Assembly: GCF_007565055.1 (NCBI RefSeq)
Contig: NC_044553.1
Span: 42,769,420-42,833,419, forward strand
Direction: 5' to 3'
DNA from: Rhinopithecus roxellana
Lineage: Eukaryota; Chordata; Mammalia; Primates; Cercopithecidae
Length of the DNA: 64,000 nt
This document shows positions 11,354-23,128 of this stretch, one piece after another. Both the position numbers and the translations under genes were made by a program. Numbering within the stretch: the stretch's first letter is position 1; each line of letters starts with the position of its first letter. The notes under the pieces were generated by a model, which saw nothing but the letters and a program-made list of their open reading frames with translations, was not told the origin of the DNA and did no database searches.

Positions 11354-12345
11354 TGAAGGGGGCCAGCCCCTCCACACCTGTGGGTATTTCTCGTCAGGTG
11401 GGATGAGAGACTGAGAAAAGAAATAAGCCACAGAGACAAAGTATAGAGAAAGAATAGTGGGCCCAGGGGACCGGTGCTCAGAAGACGGAAGACCCGCACT
11501 GGCACCGGTCTCTGAGTTCCCTCAGTATTTATTGATTACTGTTTTCACTATCTCAGCAAGGGGAATGCGGCAGGAGAACAGGGTGACAGTGGGAAGAAGG
11601 TCAGGAAGAAAACATGTGAGCAACGGAATCTACGTCACAAATAAGTTCAAGGGAAGGTATTATGCCTGGATGTGCACGTGGGCCAGATGTATGCTTTTCT
11701 CTACCCAAACATCTCAGTGGAGTAAAGAGTAACAGAGCAGCATTGCTGCCAACACATCTCGCCTCCCGCCACAGGGCGGTTTTTCTCCTATCCTAGAATA
11801 GAACAAATGTACAATCGGGTTTTATACTGAAACATTCAGTTCCCAGGGGCAGACAGGAGACAGAGGCCTTCCTCTTATCTCAACTACAAGAGGCCTTCCT
11901 CTTTTACTAGTCCTCCAAAACAGACCCTTCACAGGTGTCGGGCTGGAGGACGGTCACTTCTTTCCCGTCCCACGAGGCCATATCTCAGAATATCTCAGTG
12001 GGGAGAAACCTTGGACAATACCCGGCTTTCCTGGGCAGAGGTCCCTGGGGCTTTCCGCAGTGCATTGTGCCCCTGGTTACTCAAGAATGGAGAATGGCGA
12101 AGACTTTTACCCAGCATACTGCCTGTAAACATACTGTTAACAAGGCACATCCTGCACAGCCCTAGATCCCTTAAACTTTGCTTCCATACAATACATGTTT
12201 CTGTGAGCTCAAGGTTGGGGCAAAGTTACAGATTAACAGCATCTCAGGGCAAAACAATTGTTCAGGGTACAGGTCAAAATGGAGTTTCTTATGTCTTCCT
12301 TTTCTACACAGTCACAGTAACAGTCTGATCTTTCTTTTCCCTACA
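11354..12345 (-). mobile_element. Solo ERVK (HML-group) LTR
   Basis: A 992-bp LTR in minus orientation with TG...CA ends (TGTAGGG... at 12345, ...CCTTCA at 11354). On the minus strand it holds a TATA-like TATAAAA near 11825, an AATAAA near 11525, and the terminal CACAGGTGTGGAGGGGC block typical of HERV-K/HML LTRs (LTR13/LTR5-like). Flanks show a 6-bp duplication CCTTAC/TCTTAC (11348-11353 and 12346-12351, one mismatch), as expected for ERVK. No internal genes are attached, so it arose by LTR-LTR recombination. Confidence 0.82.
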
Positions 12346-12405
12346 TCTTACCATGTATAAACTTTCATTTCTCTATAATGTATATTCAAAAATCATATGT
12401 ATTTT

Positions 12406-12692
12406 GGACAGGCACAGTGGCTCATGCCTGTAATCCTAGCACTTTGGGAGGCAGAGGCGGGCAGATCAGGAGTTCGAGACTAGCTGGACCAATATGCTGA
12501 AACCCTGTCTCTACTAAAAATAAAATTAGCCAGGCTGGTGGCGGGCACCTGTAGTTCCAGCTACTTGGGAGGGTGAGGCATGAGAATCGCTTGAACCCGG
12601 GAGGCGGTGCTTGCAGTGAGCCGAGATTGCGCCATTGCGCCCCAGCCTGGGTGACAGAGCAAGACTCCATCTCAAAAAAAAAAAAAAAAAAA
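12406..12692 (+). mobile_element. Alu
   Basis: Target-site duplication AATCATATGTATTTT (12391-12405) and GATCATATTTATTTC (12693-12707), with three mismatches. Confidence 0.92.
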
Positions 12693-12730
12693 GATCATAT
12701 TTATTTCCTTTTCCATGTATGTCCTTTGCC

Positions 12731-13024
12731 TTTTTTTTTCTTTTCTTGAGATGGAGTCTCGCTCTGTCACCAGGCTGGAGTGCAGTGGCACGTCTTGGCT
12801 CACTGCAACCTCCAACTCCTTGGTTCAAAAGATTCTCCTGCTTTAGCCTCCCGAGTAGCTGGGATTATAGGCATGCGCCACCACGCCCAGCTAATTTTTG
12901 TATTTTTAGTAGAGGCGGGGTTCTACCATGTTGGCCAAGCTAGTCTCGAACTCCTGACCTCGTGATCTGCCTGCCTCGGCCTCCCAAAGTGCCGGGATTA
13001 CAGGTGTGAGCCACCACGTCTGGC
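12731..13024 (-). mobile_element. Alu (AluS-like)
   Basis: A minus-oriented full Alu that abuts the 3' end of the L1 starting at 13025. Confidence 0.92.
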
Positions 13025-13707
13025 TTTTATGTTCAACTTTTATTTTTGATTCGGGGATTACCTGTGCAGGTATGTTACCTGGGTATATTGTATGATGCTG
13101 AGGTTTGGGGTATGAAATGATCCTATCACCCAGGTGCTGAGCAGTTTTTCAAACCCTGCCCCTAATTGCACTGCCCCTCAGTAGTCCCCAGGGTCTACTG
13201 TTACCATCTTTATGTCCATGAGTAACCAATGTTTAGCTCCCACTTACAAGTGAGAACATGCAGTATTTGATTTTCTCTTCCTATGTTAATTTGCTTAGGA
13301 TAACGGCCTCCAGCTGCATTCATATTGCTACCAAAAAAAAAAAAAAAACAAAACAAAACAAAACCATGATTTCATTCCTTTTTTATGGTTGTTTATATTC
13401 CATGGTGTGTATGTACCACCATAGTCTTTATCCAGTCCACCACTGATGGGCACCTAGGTTGATTCCATGTTGTTGTGACTGTGAACAGTGGTGCTATGTA
13501 CATGCAATTATGTGTCTTTTTAGTAGAACAATTTGTTTTCTTTGGGGTATATATCCAGTAATGGCATAGCTGGGTTGAACAGTAGTTCTGTTTTAATTTA
13601 TTTGAGAAATCTCCAAACTGCTTTCCACAGTGACTAATTTATATTCTCACCAACAGTCTATGTGCATTCCCTTTTCTCCACAGGCCTTATCAACATCTGG
13701 TTTTGAT

Positions 13708-14011
13708 GTTTTTTTGTTTTGTTTTTTGAGACAAGGTCTCACTCTATTGCCCAGGATGGAGTGCAGTGGCATGATCATAGCTCACTACAGCCTTGCCTTC
13801 CTGGGGTGAGGTGATCCTCCCACCTCAGCCTACCAGGTAACTGAGACTACAGGTGTGGGCTGCCACGTCCAGCTAATATTTTGTATTTTGAGTAGAGACA
13901 GGGTTTTGCCATGCTGTCCAGACTGATCTCGAACTCGTGGGCTCAAGCAATCCACCCACCTCAGCCTCCCAAAGTGCTGGGATTACAGGCATGAGCCACT
14001 CATGCCCGGCC
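13708..14011 (-). mobile_element. Alu (AluJ-like) in L1
   Basis: An old full-length Alu within the 3' part of L1 ORF2. Confidence 0.9.
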
Positions 14012-14176
14012 ATTCTGACTTTTTAAAATAGCCATTCTGACTGATGTGAGATGGTATCTTACCGTGGTTTTGATTTGCATTTCTCTGACGATTAGTGATG
14101 ATGAATATTGCTTCGTGTTTCTTGGCCACTTACATGGCTTCTTTTGAGAAATATCTGTTCATGTCTTCGGCCCACC

Positions 14177-14393
14177 TTTTTTCTTTTCTTTGAGACAGTA
14201 TCTGGCTCTGTCACCCAGGCTGGGTGCAGGGGTGTGAGGACAGCTAACTGCAGCCTCAAACTTCTGGGCTCAAGAGATTCTCCCGCCTCAGCTGCCTGCG
14301 TATGTGGGACCACAAGCATGTGCCACAATACCTGGCTAATTTCTGTTTTTTATAGAGACAGGGTCTTTGTTGCCCAAGCTGGTCTCAAACTCC
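14177..14393 (-). mobile_element. 5'-truncated Alu (AluJ-like) in L1
   Basis: It begins with a T-rich tail and stops at TCTCAAACTCC, so about 80 bp of the Alu 5' part is missing. L1 ORF2 resumes at 14394. Confidence 0.88.
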
Positions 14394-17268
14394 TTTTGCC
14401 CATTTTTAATGGGGTTGTTTTTGGCTTGTTCAATGGTTTAAGTTCCTTATAAATTCCGGATATTAGACCTTTGTCAGATGCACAGTTTGTGAACATATTC
14501 TCCCATTCCGTAGGTTGTCTGTTTGCTCTGTTGTTTCTTTTGCTATGCAGAAGCTCTCTAGTTTAATTAGCTCCTACTTGTCAATTTTTGTTTTTGTTAC
14601 AATTGCTTTCAAGACTTCGTCATATATTCTTTCACAAGACTGATGTCCAGAATGGTGTTTCCTAGGTATTTTAGGATTGTTATAGTTTGAGGCTTTAGAT
14701 TTAAATCTATAATCCATCTTAATTATTGTACATGGTGATAAGTATGGGTCCATTTTCATTCTTCTACATATGGCTAGCCAGCTATCCCAGCACCATTTAC
14801 TGGGCCTTTCACCATTGCTTGTTTTTCTCAATTTTGTCAAAGATCAGATGGCTGCAAGTATGTGGCTTTATTTCTAGGTTCTCTATTCTGTTCTACTGGT
14901 CTAAATGTCTGTTTTCGTACAAGTACCATGCTGTTTTTGATACTGCAGCCTTATATTTGAAGTAATGTGATGCCTCCAACTTTGTTCTTTTTACTTAGGA
15001 TTGATTTGGCTATTTGGCCTCTTTTTCGGTTCCATATGAATTTTGACACAGTTTTTTCCAATTCTGTGAAAAATTCCATTGTAGTTTGATAGAAATAGTG
15101 TTGAATGTGTAGACTGCTTTGAGCAGTGTGGCTATTTTAATGATATTGATTCCTTCAATTCATGAGCATGGAATGTTTTTCCATTTGTTTGTGTCATCTA
15201 TGGTTTATTTTATCAGTGTTTTTTAGTTCTCCTTGTAGAGATATTTCACCTCAATGGTCAGACATATTTCCTAGGTTGTGTGTACATATGTCTGTGTGTA
15301 AATAGGATTGCTTTCTTGATGTGGCTCTCAGCTTGTATATTACTGGTATATCGAAATGGTACTGGTTTTTGAATGTTGATTTTGCATCCTGAAACCTTGC
15401 TAATATTGTTTATAAATTCTAATAGTCTTTTGGTGGAGTCCTTAGCATGTTGTAAGTATAGAATCATATTGTCAGCAAAGAGAAATAGTTTGGCTTCTTT
15501 TCCTATTTGGATGCCTTTTATTTCTTTCTCTTGCCTGAATGCTCTAACACTTCCAGTACTGTGTTGAATAGGAGTCATGAGAGTGGGTATTCTTGTGTTG
15601 TTCCAGTTCTCAAGGGGAATGCTTCCAGTTTCTGCCTATTCAGTATGATGTTGGCTCTGGGTTTGTCACAGAGGGCTCTTATTATTTGGAGGTATGTTCC
15701 TTCGATGCCTAGTTTGCTGAGAGTTTTTATCATGATAGGATATTAGATTTTATCAAAAGCTTTTTTCATGTTTATTAAGATGATTATATGATTTTTATGC
15801 TTAATTCTGTTTATGTGGTGAATCACACTTATTGATTTATGTTGAACCAATCTTGCACCCCAGGACTGAAACCTACTTAATCATGGTGAATTAACTTTTT
15901 GATGTGTTACTGAATTTTGTTTGCTAGTATTTTGTTGAGTATGTTTACATCTATGTTCATCAGGGATATTGGCCTGTAGTTTTCTTTTTTTCATTGTGTC
16001 CTTGCCAGGTTTTGGTATTGGAATGATGCCGGCTTCATAGAATGAGTAAGGAAGGAGTTCCTCCTCCTCAATTTTTTAGAATAGTAGTATAACTGGTACC
16101 AGTTCTTCTCTTTTTGAATTTCTGGTAGAATTCAGCTATAAATTCATCTGATCCCAGCGTGTATGTTTGTTTCATTGATACTTTGTATGGATTTTGGTGT
16201 CTCAATTTGTTCAATTCAGCTCTGATTTTAGTTATTTCATTTCTCCTGCTAGCCTTCAGGTTAGTTTGTTCTTGTTTTTCTAGTTCTTCTAGGTGGGATG
16301 TTAGATCATTAATTTGAGATCTTTCTAACTCTTTGAGGTGGTGTTCAGAGCTACATATGTTCCTTTTAATACTGTTGTCACTGCATCCCAGATATTTTGG
16401 TATGTTGTGCCTCTGTTTTCATTTATTTCAAAGAATTTTTAAAATTTCTGCCTTGATTTCATTACCCAAATGTCATTTCATTACCCAAAAGTCATTCAAG
16501 AGCAAGCTGTTCAATTTCCATGCAACTGTGTGATTTTGAGAGATCTTCTTGGTACTTCTACATTTATTCCACTGTAGTCCAAGAGTACGGTTGGTATGAT
16601 TTCGATTTTTTTGAATTTACTGAGACTTGCTTTACAGCCAAGCATGTGGTCAATCTTAGAGTAAGTTCATGTGCAGATGAGAAGAATGTATATTCTGTGG
16701 TTGATGGACGGTGGCTGTGCCTGCCATTGGGGTCCTGTAGACATACCTACCACTCCACAGCAGGCACTCCAATCTCTAGCATGAGACTGAAATGTCTATA
16801 TAGCCACACTGTCAGGTCACCAAGGAATTCCTGATTTTGTACATACCCAGATTTAAAATGGCATGCTGCTCTCAGGGTCTAGGAATATGTCTGCAGCTCT
16901 TCCCAGTGTTTTTCCCTCATAGTATCTGCAAGATTTTCCCCAAGTTAGCTCCAGGGCTTGGGAGAAACAAAGTGCTTTCCCTCCACCTGGGTTGCTCAGA
17001 TCCCCAGTGGAAAGGTGAGTCAGCAAGTCGGGCTCTCTACCTCTCTCACATACTTAGGCCTCACTCACTTTTATCAACTGGATGCCATTATGGGAGCTGT
17101 TTGCCAGTGTTCTCCTTTCTGGGATTGAGGGTATCCTTCACAATTCCATTGGATACTCATTTTCCTTTTTGAATTAAAGCTCACGGAGTTGATCTTTATG
17201 TACTATCTTGCTATTTTGAGGTGGCTGAGGCATGCCAAAAGCCTCTAATCTGCCGTCTCGGGGAAAAA

Positions 17269-17760
17269 GGAGTCTGCTTTTGTTTTTAAGAAACGTTTTT
17301 TTTCAAATTTTACTCTGATTTATCAAAAATATCTAAACTAGCCATTTTCAATCTTCGCTGCATGTTAGAATCACTTGGGAGCTAATATTCCTTGCCATTT
17401 TTCTACTGAGTGTTTGATCCTCTTCTTAGTGATTTATAGAAGCTCTTCATATACTAAAAAAAAATACTGAACATATTTAAACTGTAAATACTTTTGTCAA
17501 GTTATTATGTTTTGATTCCTTGCTATAAAATTTTAAACATATTTAAAATTTTAGAGTTTTACATTTATAAAAATGTGAAGATAGTAAAGAGAATTTGCAT
17601 ATACCCTCTACCCAGTTTCCTCTATAAAGCTATCCAGAATTTAAAAAAATAATTTTATGTAATAAAATGCATAACACTTTATTTTTTAAATTCTGGGCTT
17701 TGTCTTATGCTTATGTCTCATTTTTAGAAACTAAAAAATAATTCTCTTAGGTTTTTTTCC
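17269..17760. other. AT-rich stretch with weak old-repeat traces
   Basis: A short MER5-like fragment may lie at 17360-17390 (CATGTTAGAATCACTTGGGAGC). The rest is AT-rich with no gene or clear repeat, though old L1M is possible near 17400-17640. Confidence 0.35.
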
Positions 17761-18348
17761 TAATATTTTTATGGCTTAATTTTTTTAATTTTAGTTTTTA
17801 ATTGCAGTAAAACACATATAGTTTACCATCTTAAAGTATACAGTTCAGTGGTATTAAGTATATTCACATTACTGCACAACCAACCTCCAGAATGTCTTCA
17901 TCTTGTAAAACTGAAACTATATCCATCCAGCAACAACTCCCCATTTTTCCCTTCTCACCCCTATGATCCCCATCAACTTCCCCATCCCCTGGGATTCCCA
18001 TCTACTTTCAGCTTTTATGAATTTGAACTACTCTAGATATTTCACACAAGTAGAATCATCCAATACTTGTCGTTCTGTGACTGACTTATTTCATTAAGCA
18101 TAATGTCCTCAAGGTACTATAGCATGTGTCAGAATTTCCTTCCTTTTTGTGGCTGAATAATAATCCACATATAGTATGTACATACTACATTCTGTTTATC
18201 CATTTATCTGTAGATGGATACCTCAGTTGTTTCTACCTTTTAGCTACTGTGACTAATGTTAATAACATACATGTTATAATACCTCTTTGAGACTCTATTC
18301 TCAACTCTTTCAGATATATACACAGAAGTGAAATTGTTGGATAGTTTA
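17761..18348 (-). mobile_element. Old L1M, minus
   Basis: L1M complement words run in order: AGTATACAGTTCAGTGG, CATTACTGCACAACCAACC, GGCTGAATAATAATCC, ACACAGAAGTGAAATTG. It is split by the LTR that follows and continues at 18737. Confidence 0.75.
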
Positions 18349-18353
18349 TCCTA

Positions 18354-18731
18354 TGATATGGTGTGGCTGTGTCCCTACCCAAATCTCACCTTGAATTCCC
18401 ATGTGTTGTGGGAGGGATCTGGTGAGAGGTAACTGAATCATGAGGGCAGGTCTTCCCTATGCTGTTTTTATGATAGTGAATAAGTCTCATGAGATCTGAT
18501 GGTTTTAAAAACAGGGTTTCCCTGCAGACGCTCTCTCTTTGCTTGCCACCATCCACATAAGATGTGACTTGCTCCTCCTTGCTTTCCACATGATTGTGAG
18601 GCCGCTCTAGCCACGTGGAACTATAAGTCCATTAAACCTCTTTTTATTTATAAATCATCCAGTCTTGGGTATGTCTTTATCAGCGGTGTGAAATCATCCA
18701 GTATTTTTCTTTCTGTGACTGGACTAATACA
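18354..18731 (+). mobile_element. MaLR solo LTR (MST/THE1-like)
   Basis: A complete LTR from TGATATGGTGTGGCTGTGTCC to GGACTAATACA. It is flanked by a perfect 5-bp duplication TCCTA (18349-18353 and 18732-18736), the size expected for MaLR/ERVL. A 20-odd bp extra segment (CCAGTATTTTTCTTTCTG) sits near its 3' end. Confidence 0.93.
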
Positions 18732-18736
18732 TCCTA

Positions 18737-18944
18737 TTTTCAATTTTTTAAGGAACTATCAAGTTATTTTTTTCAAACTATGGCCATATTTTTATGTTAT
18801 ATCTTTACTCCATTTGGAATTTATTTTGGGATGTGAGATAAAAAACAATATTATTTTGTTCCAGATGGCTAGCCACAACAGGGAATACTATTCCATTTAT
18901 TAGAAGTCTTCCTCTGTGTCCCTCAATAGGGTTTTTAAAGAGTT
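18737..18944 (-). mobile_element. Old L1 fragment, minus
   Basis: Words such as TCCATTTGGAATTTATTTTGGG and CAGATGGCTAGCCA are minus-strand L1 ORF2. The orientation switches to plus at about 18945. Confidence 0.6.
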
Positions 18945-19826
18945 TTTATCTAAATATTCAATATAATCTCCATCAAAATTCCAATGGCATTTTCCACAAA
19001 AAAAGAAAAAAAAATCCTAAAATTCATATGGAATCACAAGTTTCTGAATAGCCTAAGCAATCTTGAGAAATAAGTGAACAAAAAATCACTTCCTGATTTC
19101 ATACTATACTACAAAGCTGCAGTAATATCGGCATAAAAACACACACATTCACCATCGAACACAATCAAGAGTCCAGAAATAAACCAACAAATACATTATT
19201 AATATGTGGCAAGGGTACCAAGAGTACAAAATGGGGGAAAGGATAGTCTAGTCTCTCCAACAAATGGTGCTGGAAAAACTGAACATCCACATGCAGATGA
19301 ATGAAACTAGATGCCTATCTTATAACTACTCACAAAAATTAACTGGAAATGGACTAAAGATTTAAATGTAAGACCTGAAATTGTAACACTCCTGGAAGAA
19401 AACAGAGGAAAAAACTTCCTTGACATTGGTCTTGGCAATGATTTTTGGGATATGACCAAAAGCGCAAGCAACAAAAGCAGAAATAAACAAGTGGGAATAC
19501 CTCAAACTAAAAAGCTTCTGCATAGAAAAGAAAACAAAACGAAAAAGCAGCCTACAAAAATGGGAGAAAATATTTGCAAATCATATACCTCTTAAGGAGT
19601 TAATACCAAAAATATACAGGTACTCATCCAAAAGCAAAAACAATGCTTAATCAATAGAGAAAGGACCTAAATATACATTTTTCCAAAGAATACATAAAAA
19701 TGGCCAACAGGTACCTGAAAAGGTGCTCAACATCACTACTCATCAGGGAAATCAAATCAAAACCACAATGAGAAATAACCTCACATTTGTTAGGATGTAT
19801 TATCAAAAAGACAAGAAAAAAAAAAA

Positions 19827-19943
19827 AGGCAGGTGTGGTAGCTAATGTCTGTAATCCCAGCACATTGGGAGGCCAAGGTAGGAGGATCACTTGAGGTCAG
19901 GAGTTCAAGACCAGCCAAGGTCAACATAGTGAGACCCTGTCTT

Positions 19944-19984
<41 letters not shown>
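19827..19984 (+). mobile_element. Alu left arm with long A tail
   Basis: Only the left monomer is present (ends CCTGTCTTTAAATT), followed by about 35 As and an AAT microsatellite to 20003. A second, complete Alu follows directly. Confidence 0.85.
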
Positions 19985-19986
<2 letters not shown>

Positions 19987-20003
19987 ATAATAATAATAAT
20001 AAA
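19985..20003 (+). repeat. (AAT)n microsatellite
   Basis: About five AAT units grown from the preceding Alu A tail. Confidence 0.9.
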
Positions 20004-20303
20004 AGGCTGGGCACGGTGGCTCATGTCTGTAATCCCAGCACTATGGGAGGCCGAGGCGGGTATATCACAAGGTCAGCAGTTCAAGACCAGCCTGGCCAAC
20101 ACAGTGAAACTCTATCTCTACTAAAAATACAAAAAATTAGCCAGGCATGGTGGCAGGCACCTGTAATCCCAGCTACTCAGGAGGCTGATGCAAGAGAATC
20201 TCTCAAGCCTTGGAGGCAGAGGTTGCAGTGGGCCAAGACTGTGCCACTGCACTCCATCCCGGGCAACAGAGCAAGACTCCATCTCAAAAAAGAAAAAAAA
20301 AAA
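20004..20303 (+). mobile_element. Alu
   Basis: A full dimer downstream of the partial Alu. L1M resumes with GGCAAGAGATAG, matching AGACAAGA before the pair. Confidence 0.92.
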
Positions 20304-20590
20304 AGGCAAGAGATAGTAAGTGTTGGCGAGGATGTGGAGGAAAGGGAAACCTCATCCATTGCTGGTGGGAATGTAAGTTGGTACAGTCATTAAAGAGAAG
20401 TTTGGAAGTTCCTCAAGAAATTAAAAATAGAACTACATTATGATCCAGTAATCCAACTTCTGGATATACATCCAAAGGAAATGAAATCAGTATCTCAGAG
20501 GGTTATGTGTACTCCCATGTTTGTTGCAACATTATTCACAAGAGCCAAGACATAGAAACAACATAAGCATCTGTCAACAATGGATGGATA

Positions 20591-21625
20591 TAGTTGATCC
20601 TTGAACTATACACATTGTGATATAGATTCTTGAATAATGCAGGTGTTAGAAACTCTGATCCTCTGTGCAGTCAAAAGTCCATGTATAACTTTTGATTACC
20701 CTAAAACTTAACTACTAAAATAGGCTACTGTTGACTGGAGGCCTTAACAGATAACATAAAGACTTGATTAACAAATATATTGTATGTTACATGTTTTATT
20801 ACATACTGTGTTCTTACAATAAAGTAGGCTAGAGAAGATATAATTAAGAAATCATAAAAGAAAATACATTTATAGTAGTATATTTATCATACTGTATGTT
20901 TTCATCGTCTATTTACAAGATGAATCATCTGTCTGAAATGGTAGGCAACCAAAGTTGAAGACCTCAATCTACGGTACATATCAAGCAATTCAGCTTTTTC
21001 TGGTAATGTCATGGCTTTTCTGTTTCTTGGGAGCACTTCCAGCATCACTAGTGGTACTCTGTATGGGTCCCATGGTGTTATGTAAGGTTTACGGTACAGC
21101 ACTAAAGATGATGAAAAATATGTGAGAACCAAAAGGTACGGCTTTTTACTGTGATGTGCAATTTATTGGAGAAATGAACTGCTTTCATAGAGATGATTAG
21201 CACCATGTGGTATTTTAAGCAGATACTTGCAACATTTGACCTCACCACAATAGCAATAAGAGGTGGCTATGAAATTACAGTAGTACAGTAAGTACAGTTA
21301 ATTTTATGCAGCTATGATTTAATACTGCATCATTGTTTACATTTCCCTCAACTGCAAATAGTGCCACTTAGGGTCTACAAATGCTTGTGTATGTAAGTTC
21401 TGATAAATTTTAACTTTTTATAATAGATTTGTGTAAGTTTTATGGTAGTAAATGATAAAGTAGACTAGTATCTACATATATTTTATGCACTTAAGACATA
21501 CTTAACTTTTTCTTAATTTGTTCGTATTTCTAGGCTACAGGGTTCATCTGTGAGTTTTTTTCTATTTGTTTCAATTCTTCAAAAAATTTCAGGTTCAAAC
21601 CCATGTTGTTCAAAGGTATACTGTA
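20591..21625 (-). mobile_element. Internally deleted Tigger (TcMar) transposon with transposase remnant
   Basis: Its ends match a Tigger inverted repeat (TAGTTGATCCTTGAAC at the left; the complement of TACAGTATACCTTTGAACAAC at the right) with a TA target. On the minus strand 21132-20902 keeps a 76-residue open frame with RKAMTLPEKAELLDMYRR, resembling the N-terminal CENP-B-type DNA-binding helix-turn-helix of Tigger transposases. The DDE catalytic part is absent. It resembles the Tigger4/Zombi-MER8 group. Confidence 0.72.
20902..21132 (-). pseudogene. Tigger transposase N-terminal fragment
   Basis: The 76-codon frame MVLTYFSSSL...LVNRR has a CENP-B-like helix-turn-helix core around residues 36-68 (RKAMTLPEKAELLDMYRR and following). 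In autonomous relatives this domain binds the terminal repeats, and a DDE domain follows. Nothing of the DDE domain is visible, so this is a relic. Confidence 0.5.
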
Positions 21626-21900
21626 TATGTGTGTGTATATGTACATAAGATACATAAAGATATCTTTAAAGATAAACGATATATAAAGATATCTTTATAA
21701 GAAGAGCTAATGTCATTTATTTTTTATCTACCCACAGTATATGGCCTTATCCATAGGCAATAAATGTTTGTTGAATTAAATTGAGTCCAAGTGTTTTTGT
21801 TTTTGTTTGTTCCTTCACTTGCTATAGTATATTTCAACAGTTAACTGATGTAACAATTAAAAGACAAAAAGTAAGACAATTTCCACAATACCAGCTTGTT
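21626..21900. other. AT-rich sequence with palindromic motif pair
   Basis: Two copies of the palindrome AAAGATATCTTT (21656-21667, 21685-21696) are followed by an L2/MIR-like AATAAATGTTTGTTGAA word near 21760. No gene was seen. Confidence 0.45.
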
Positions 21901-22090
21901 ACAAAAATTAATTCAGTGAATGTTTACTGTGTCAGATACTGGGATAAGCACTTTATATACATTATTTCATCTGATCCTCAAAAAATTCTATGGTTATACC
22001 CATTTTATAGATGAGAAAACAGAGGCTCAGATTTAACTAACTTGCCCAAGGTCACAGAGTTGTGTCTTTCTGACTCAAAAGCCTATATAT
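21901..22090 (+). mobile_element. MIR SINE
   Basis: The MIR core and 3' words are present (TACTGTGTCAGATACTGGG, GATGAGAAAACAGAGGCTCAG, CTTGCCCAAGGTCACAGAG). Confidence 0.88.
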
Positions 22091-22112
22091 GAAGTTTTAA
22101 AGTATGTATTAG

Positions 22113-22302
22113 TGGTTCTCAAACTTCAGTATGCATAAGGATTACCCCAAAAGTTTGTTAAAATATAGATTCCTGAGTCCCACTCCCGAAGATTCTGTTT
22201 GAGTAATTCTGGGACACAGCCCATGAACTTGGATTTCTAACAATCCTCCTCAGGTAATATAGATATTGGCGGTCCATCAACCACACACTGAGTAGCAATG
22301 TA
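22113..22302 (+). mobile_element. MER5A (hAT-Charlie)
   Basis: It starts AGTGGTTCTCAAACTTCAG and ends with the complementary type of end (CACACTGAGTAGCA), covering the full MER5A length of about 190 bp. Confidence 0.85.
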
Positions 22303-22499
22303 CAATTCTCTCCCCTAGGCTACACTACTTTGCTTTTTAAGCTTTATGACAAATACTGTAGTTACTACTTTTTAAAAAATCACTATTTTTTTTTGTAGGA
22401 AATAGACATGCTCATTATAAAGAAATATAAGCAATGCACACAAATACAAAGAAAAAAATCAATCACCCTGTTCACATCATTCTATACTCTCTGCTTCAT

Positions 22500-23060
22500 C
22501 TCTACCAGGCTACGCCAATAGGGTGTGCTAGAGGGAGACTGGAAGGCTGGAGGAGAAAAATGAATATGCTCCTTCTGTTCCTCTCCATGGCACCCCTGGC
22601 CTGATGTCTCCTCCCCTGCACTGGCAGTTTGTTTCAGTCATAGCAGTTGCAGTAAATCTAGTTTGTAGCATTTCCAACACTTGCAGAAACAGACTTCTGT
22701 GCTCCTCAGAGACACGTGCACCGGGTGTCTGGGTCCCAGGCCTACAGGGCTGCTCTTCCAAGTCCAGAGGTATTAATACCAGCTTAAACAGTATTCCTTT
22801 CTCAGAGATTTGAGTTTACACTCCACAGGGCCCCTCCTCTGAGTTTGTACAATTTAATAATTTCAGCCTCATTCCTTTGTTCCATAGCCTTAGGAATGGC
22901 AGCTAGTTCCCCCAGTTGCTATCTCTGTGAAAACTTTGGCATCTTATTTTTATTACTTAAATCTCTGTTAACAATACTTTATATTAAATTCTTTGTTAAA
23001 AATAACTGATGTGGTTTCTGTTTCCTGACCAAATCCTAGTTGATTTACATTTCAAGTCCG
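22500..23060. repeat. Unclassified old dispersed repeat, copy 2
   Basis: It shares AGAGGTATTAATACCAGCT (22768-22786) and general word order with 440-870. It ends GTTTCTGTTTCCTGACC, a tail type I have seen on old repeats but could not name. Confidence 0.4.
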
Positions 23061-23128
23061 ATCAGCCAGAAACTATCATTACTATTAACATCAATAAAGC
23101 TGTTAAGGTTAATTTAAAAAAGAAAAAC

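Larger units (their letters stand above)
13025..17268 (-). mobile_element. Internally deleted L1 (L1PB/L1MA type)
   Basis: Reading on the minus strand: 5' end and 5' UTR at 17268-16700, then directly the mid part of ORF2, then ORF2 to 13300 and the 3' UTR to 13025. ORF1 and the endonuclease are missing. The reverse transcriptase core at 15258-15578 reads FADNMILYL where active L1s have FADD, so a catalytic aspartate is lost. Two Alus interrupt it. It is non-functional. Confidence 0.82.
18945..20590 (+). mobile_element. Old L1M ORF2, plus, with two Alus
   Basis: Degenerate ORF2 (AAATTCATATGGAATCACAAG, ACAAAGCTGCAGTAAT, AAATGGTGCTGGAAAAACTG, GATCCAGTAATCCAACTTCTGG). The Alu pair at 19827-20303 interrupts it and it ends where the Tigger element begins. 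Confidence 0.8.

Noticed and set aside
11457..12328. Open frames of 76-105 codons inside the ERVK LTR
   Set aside because: LTRs of this type are non-coding; frames run opposite to LTR transcription.
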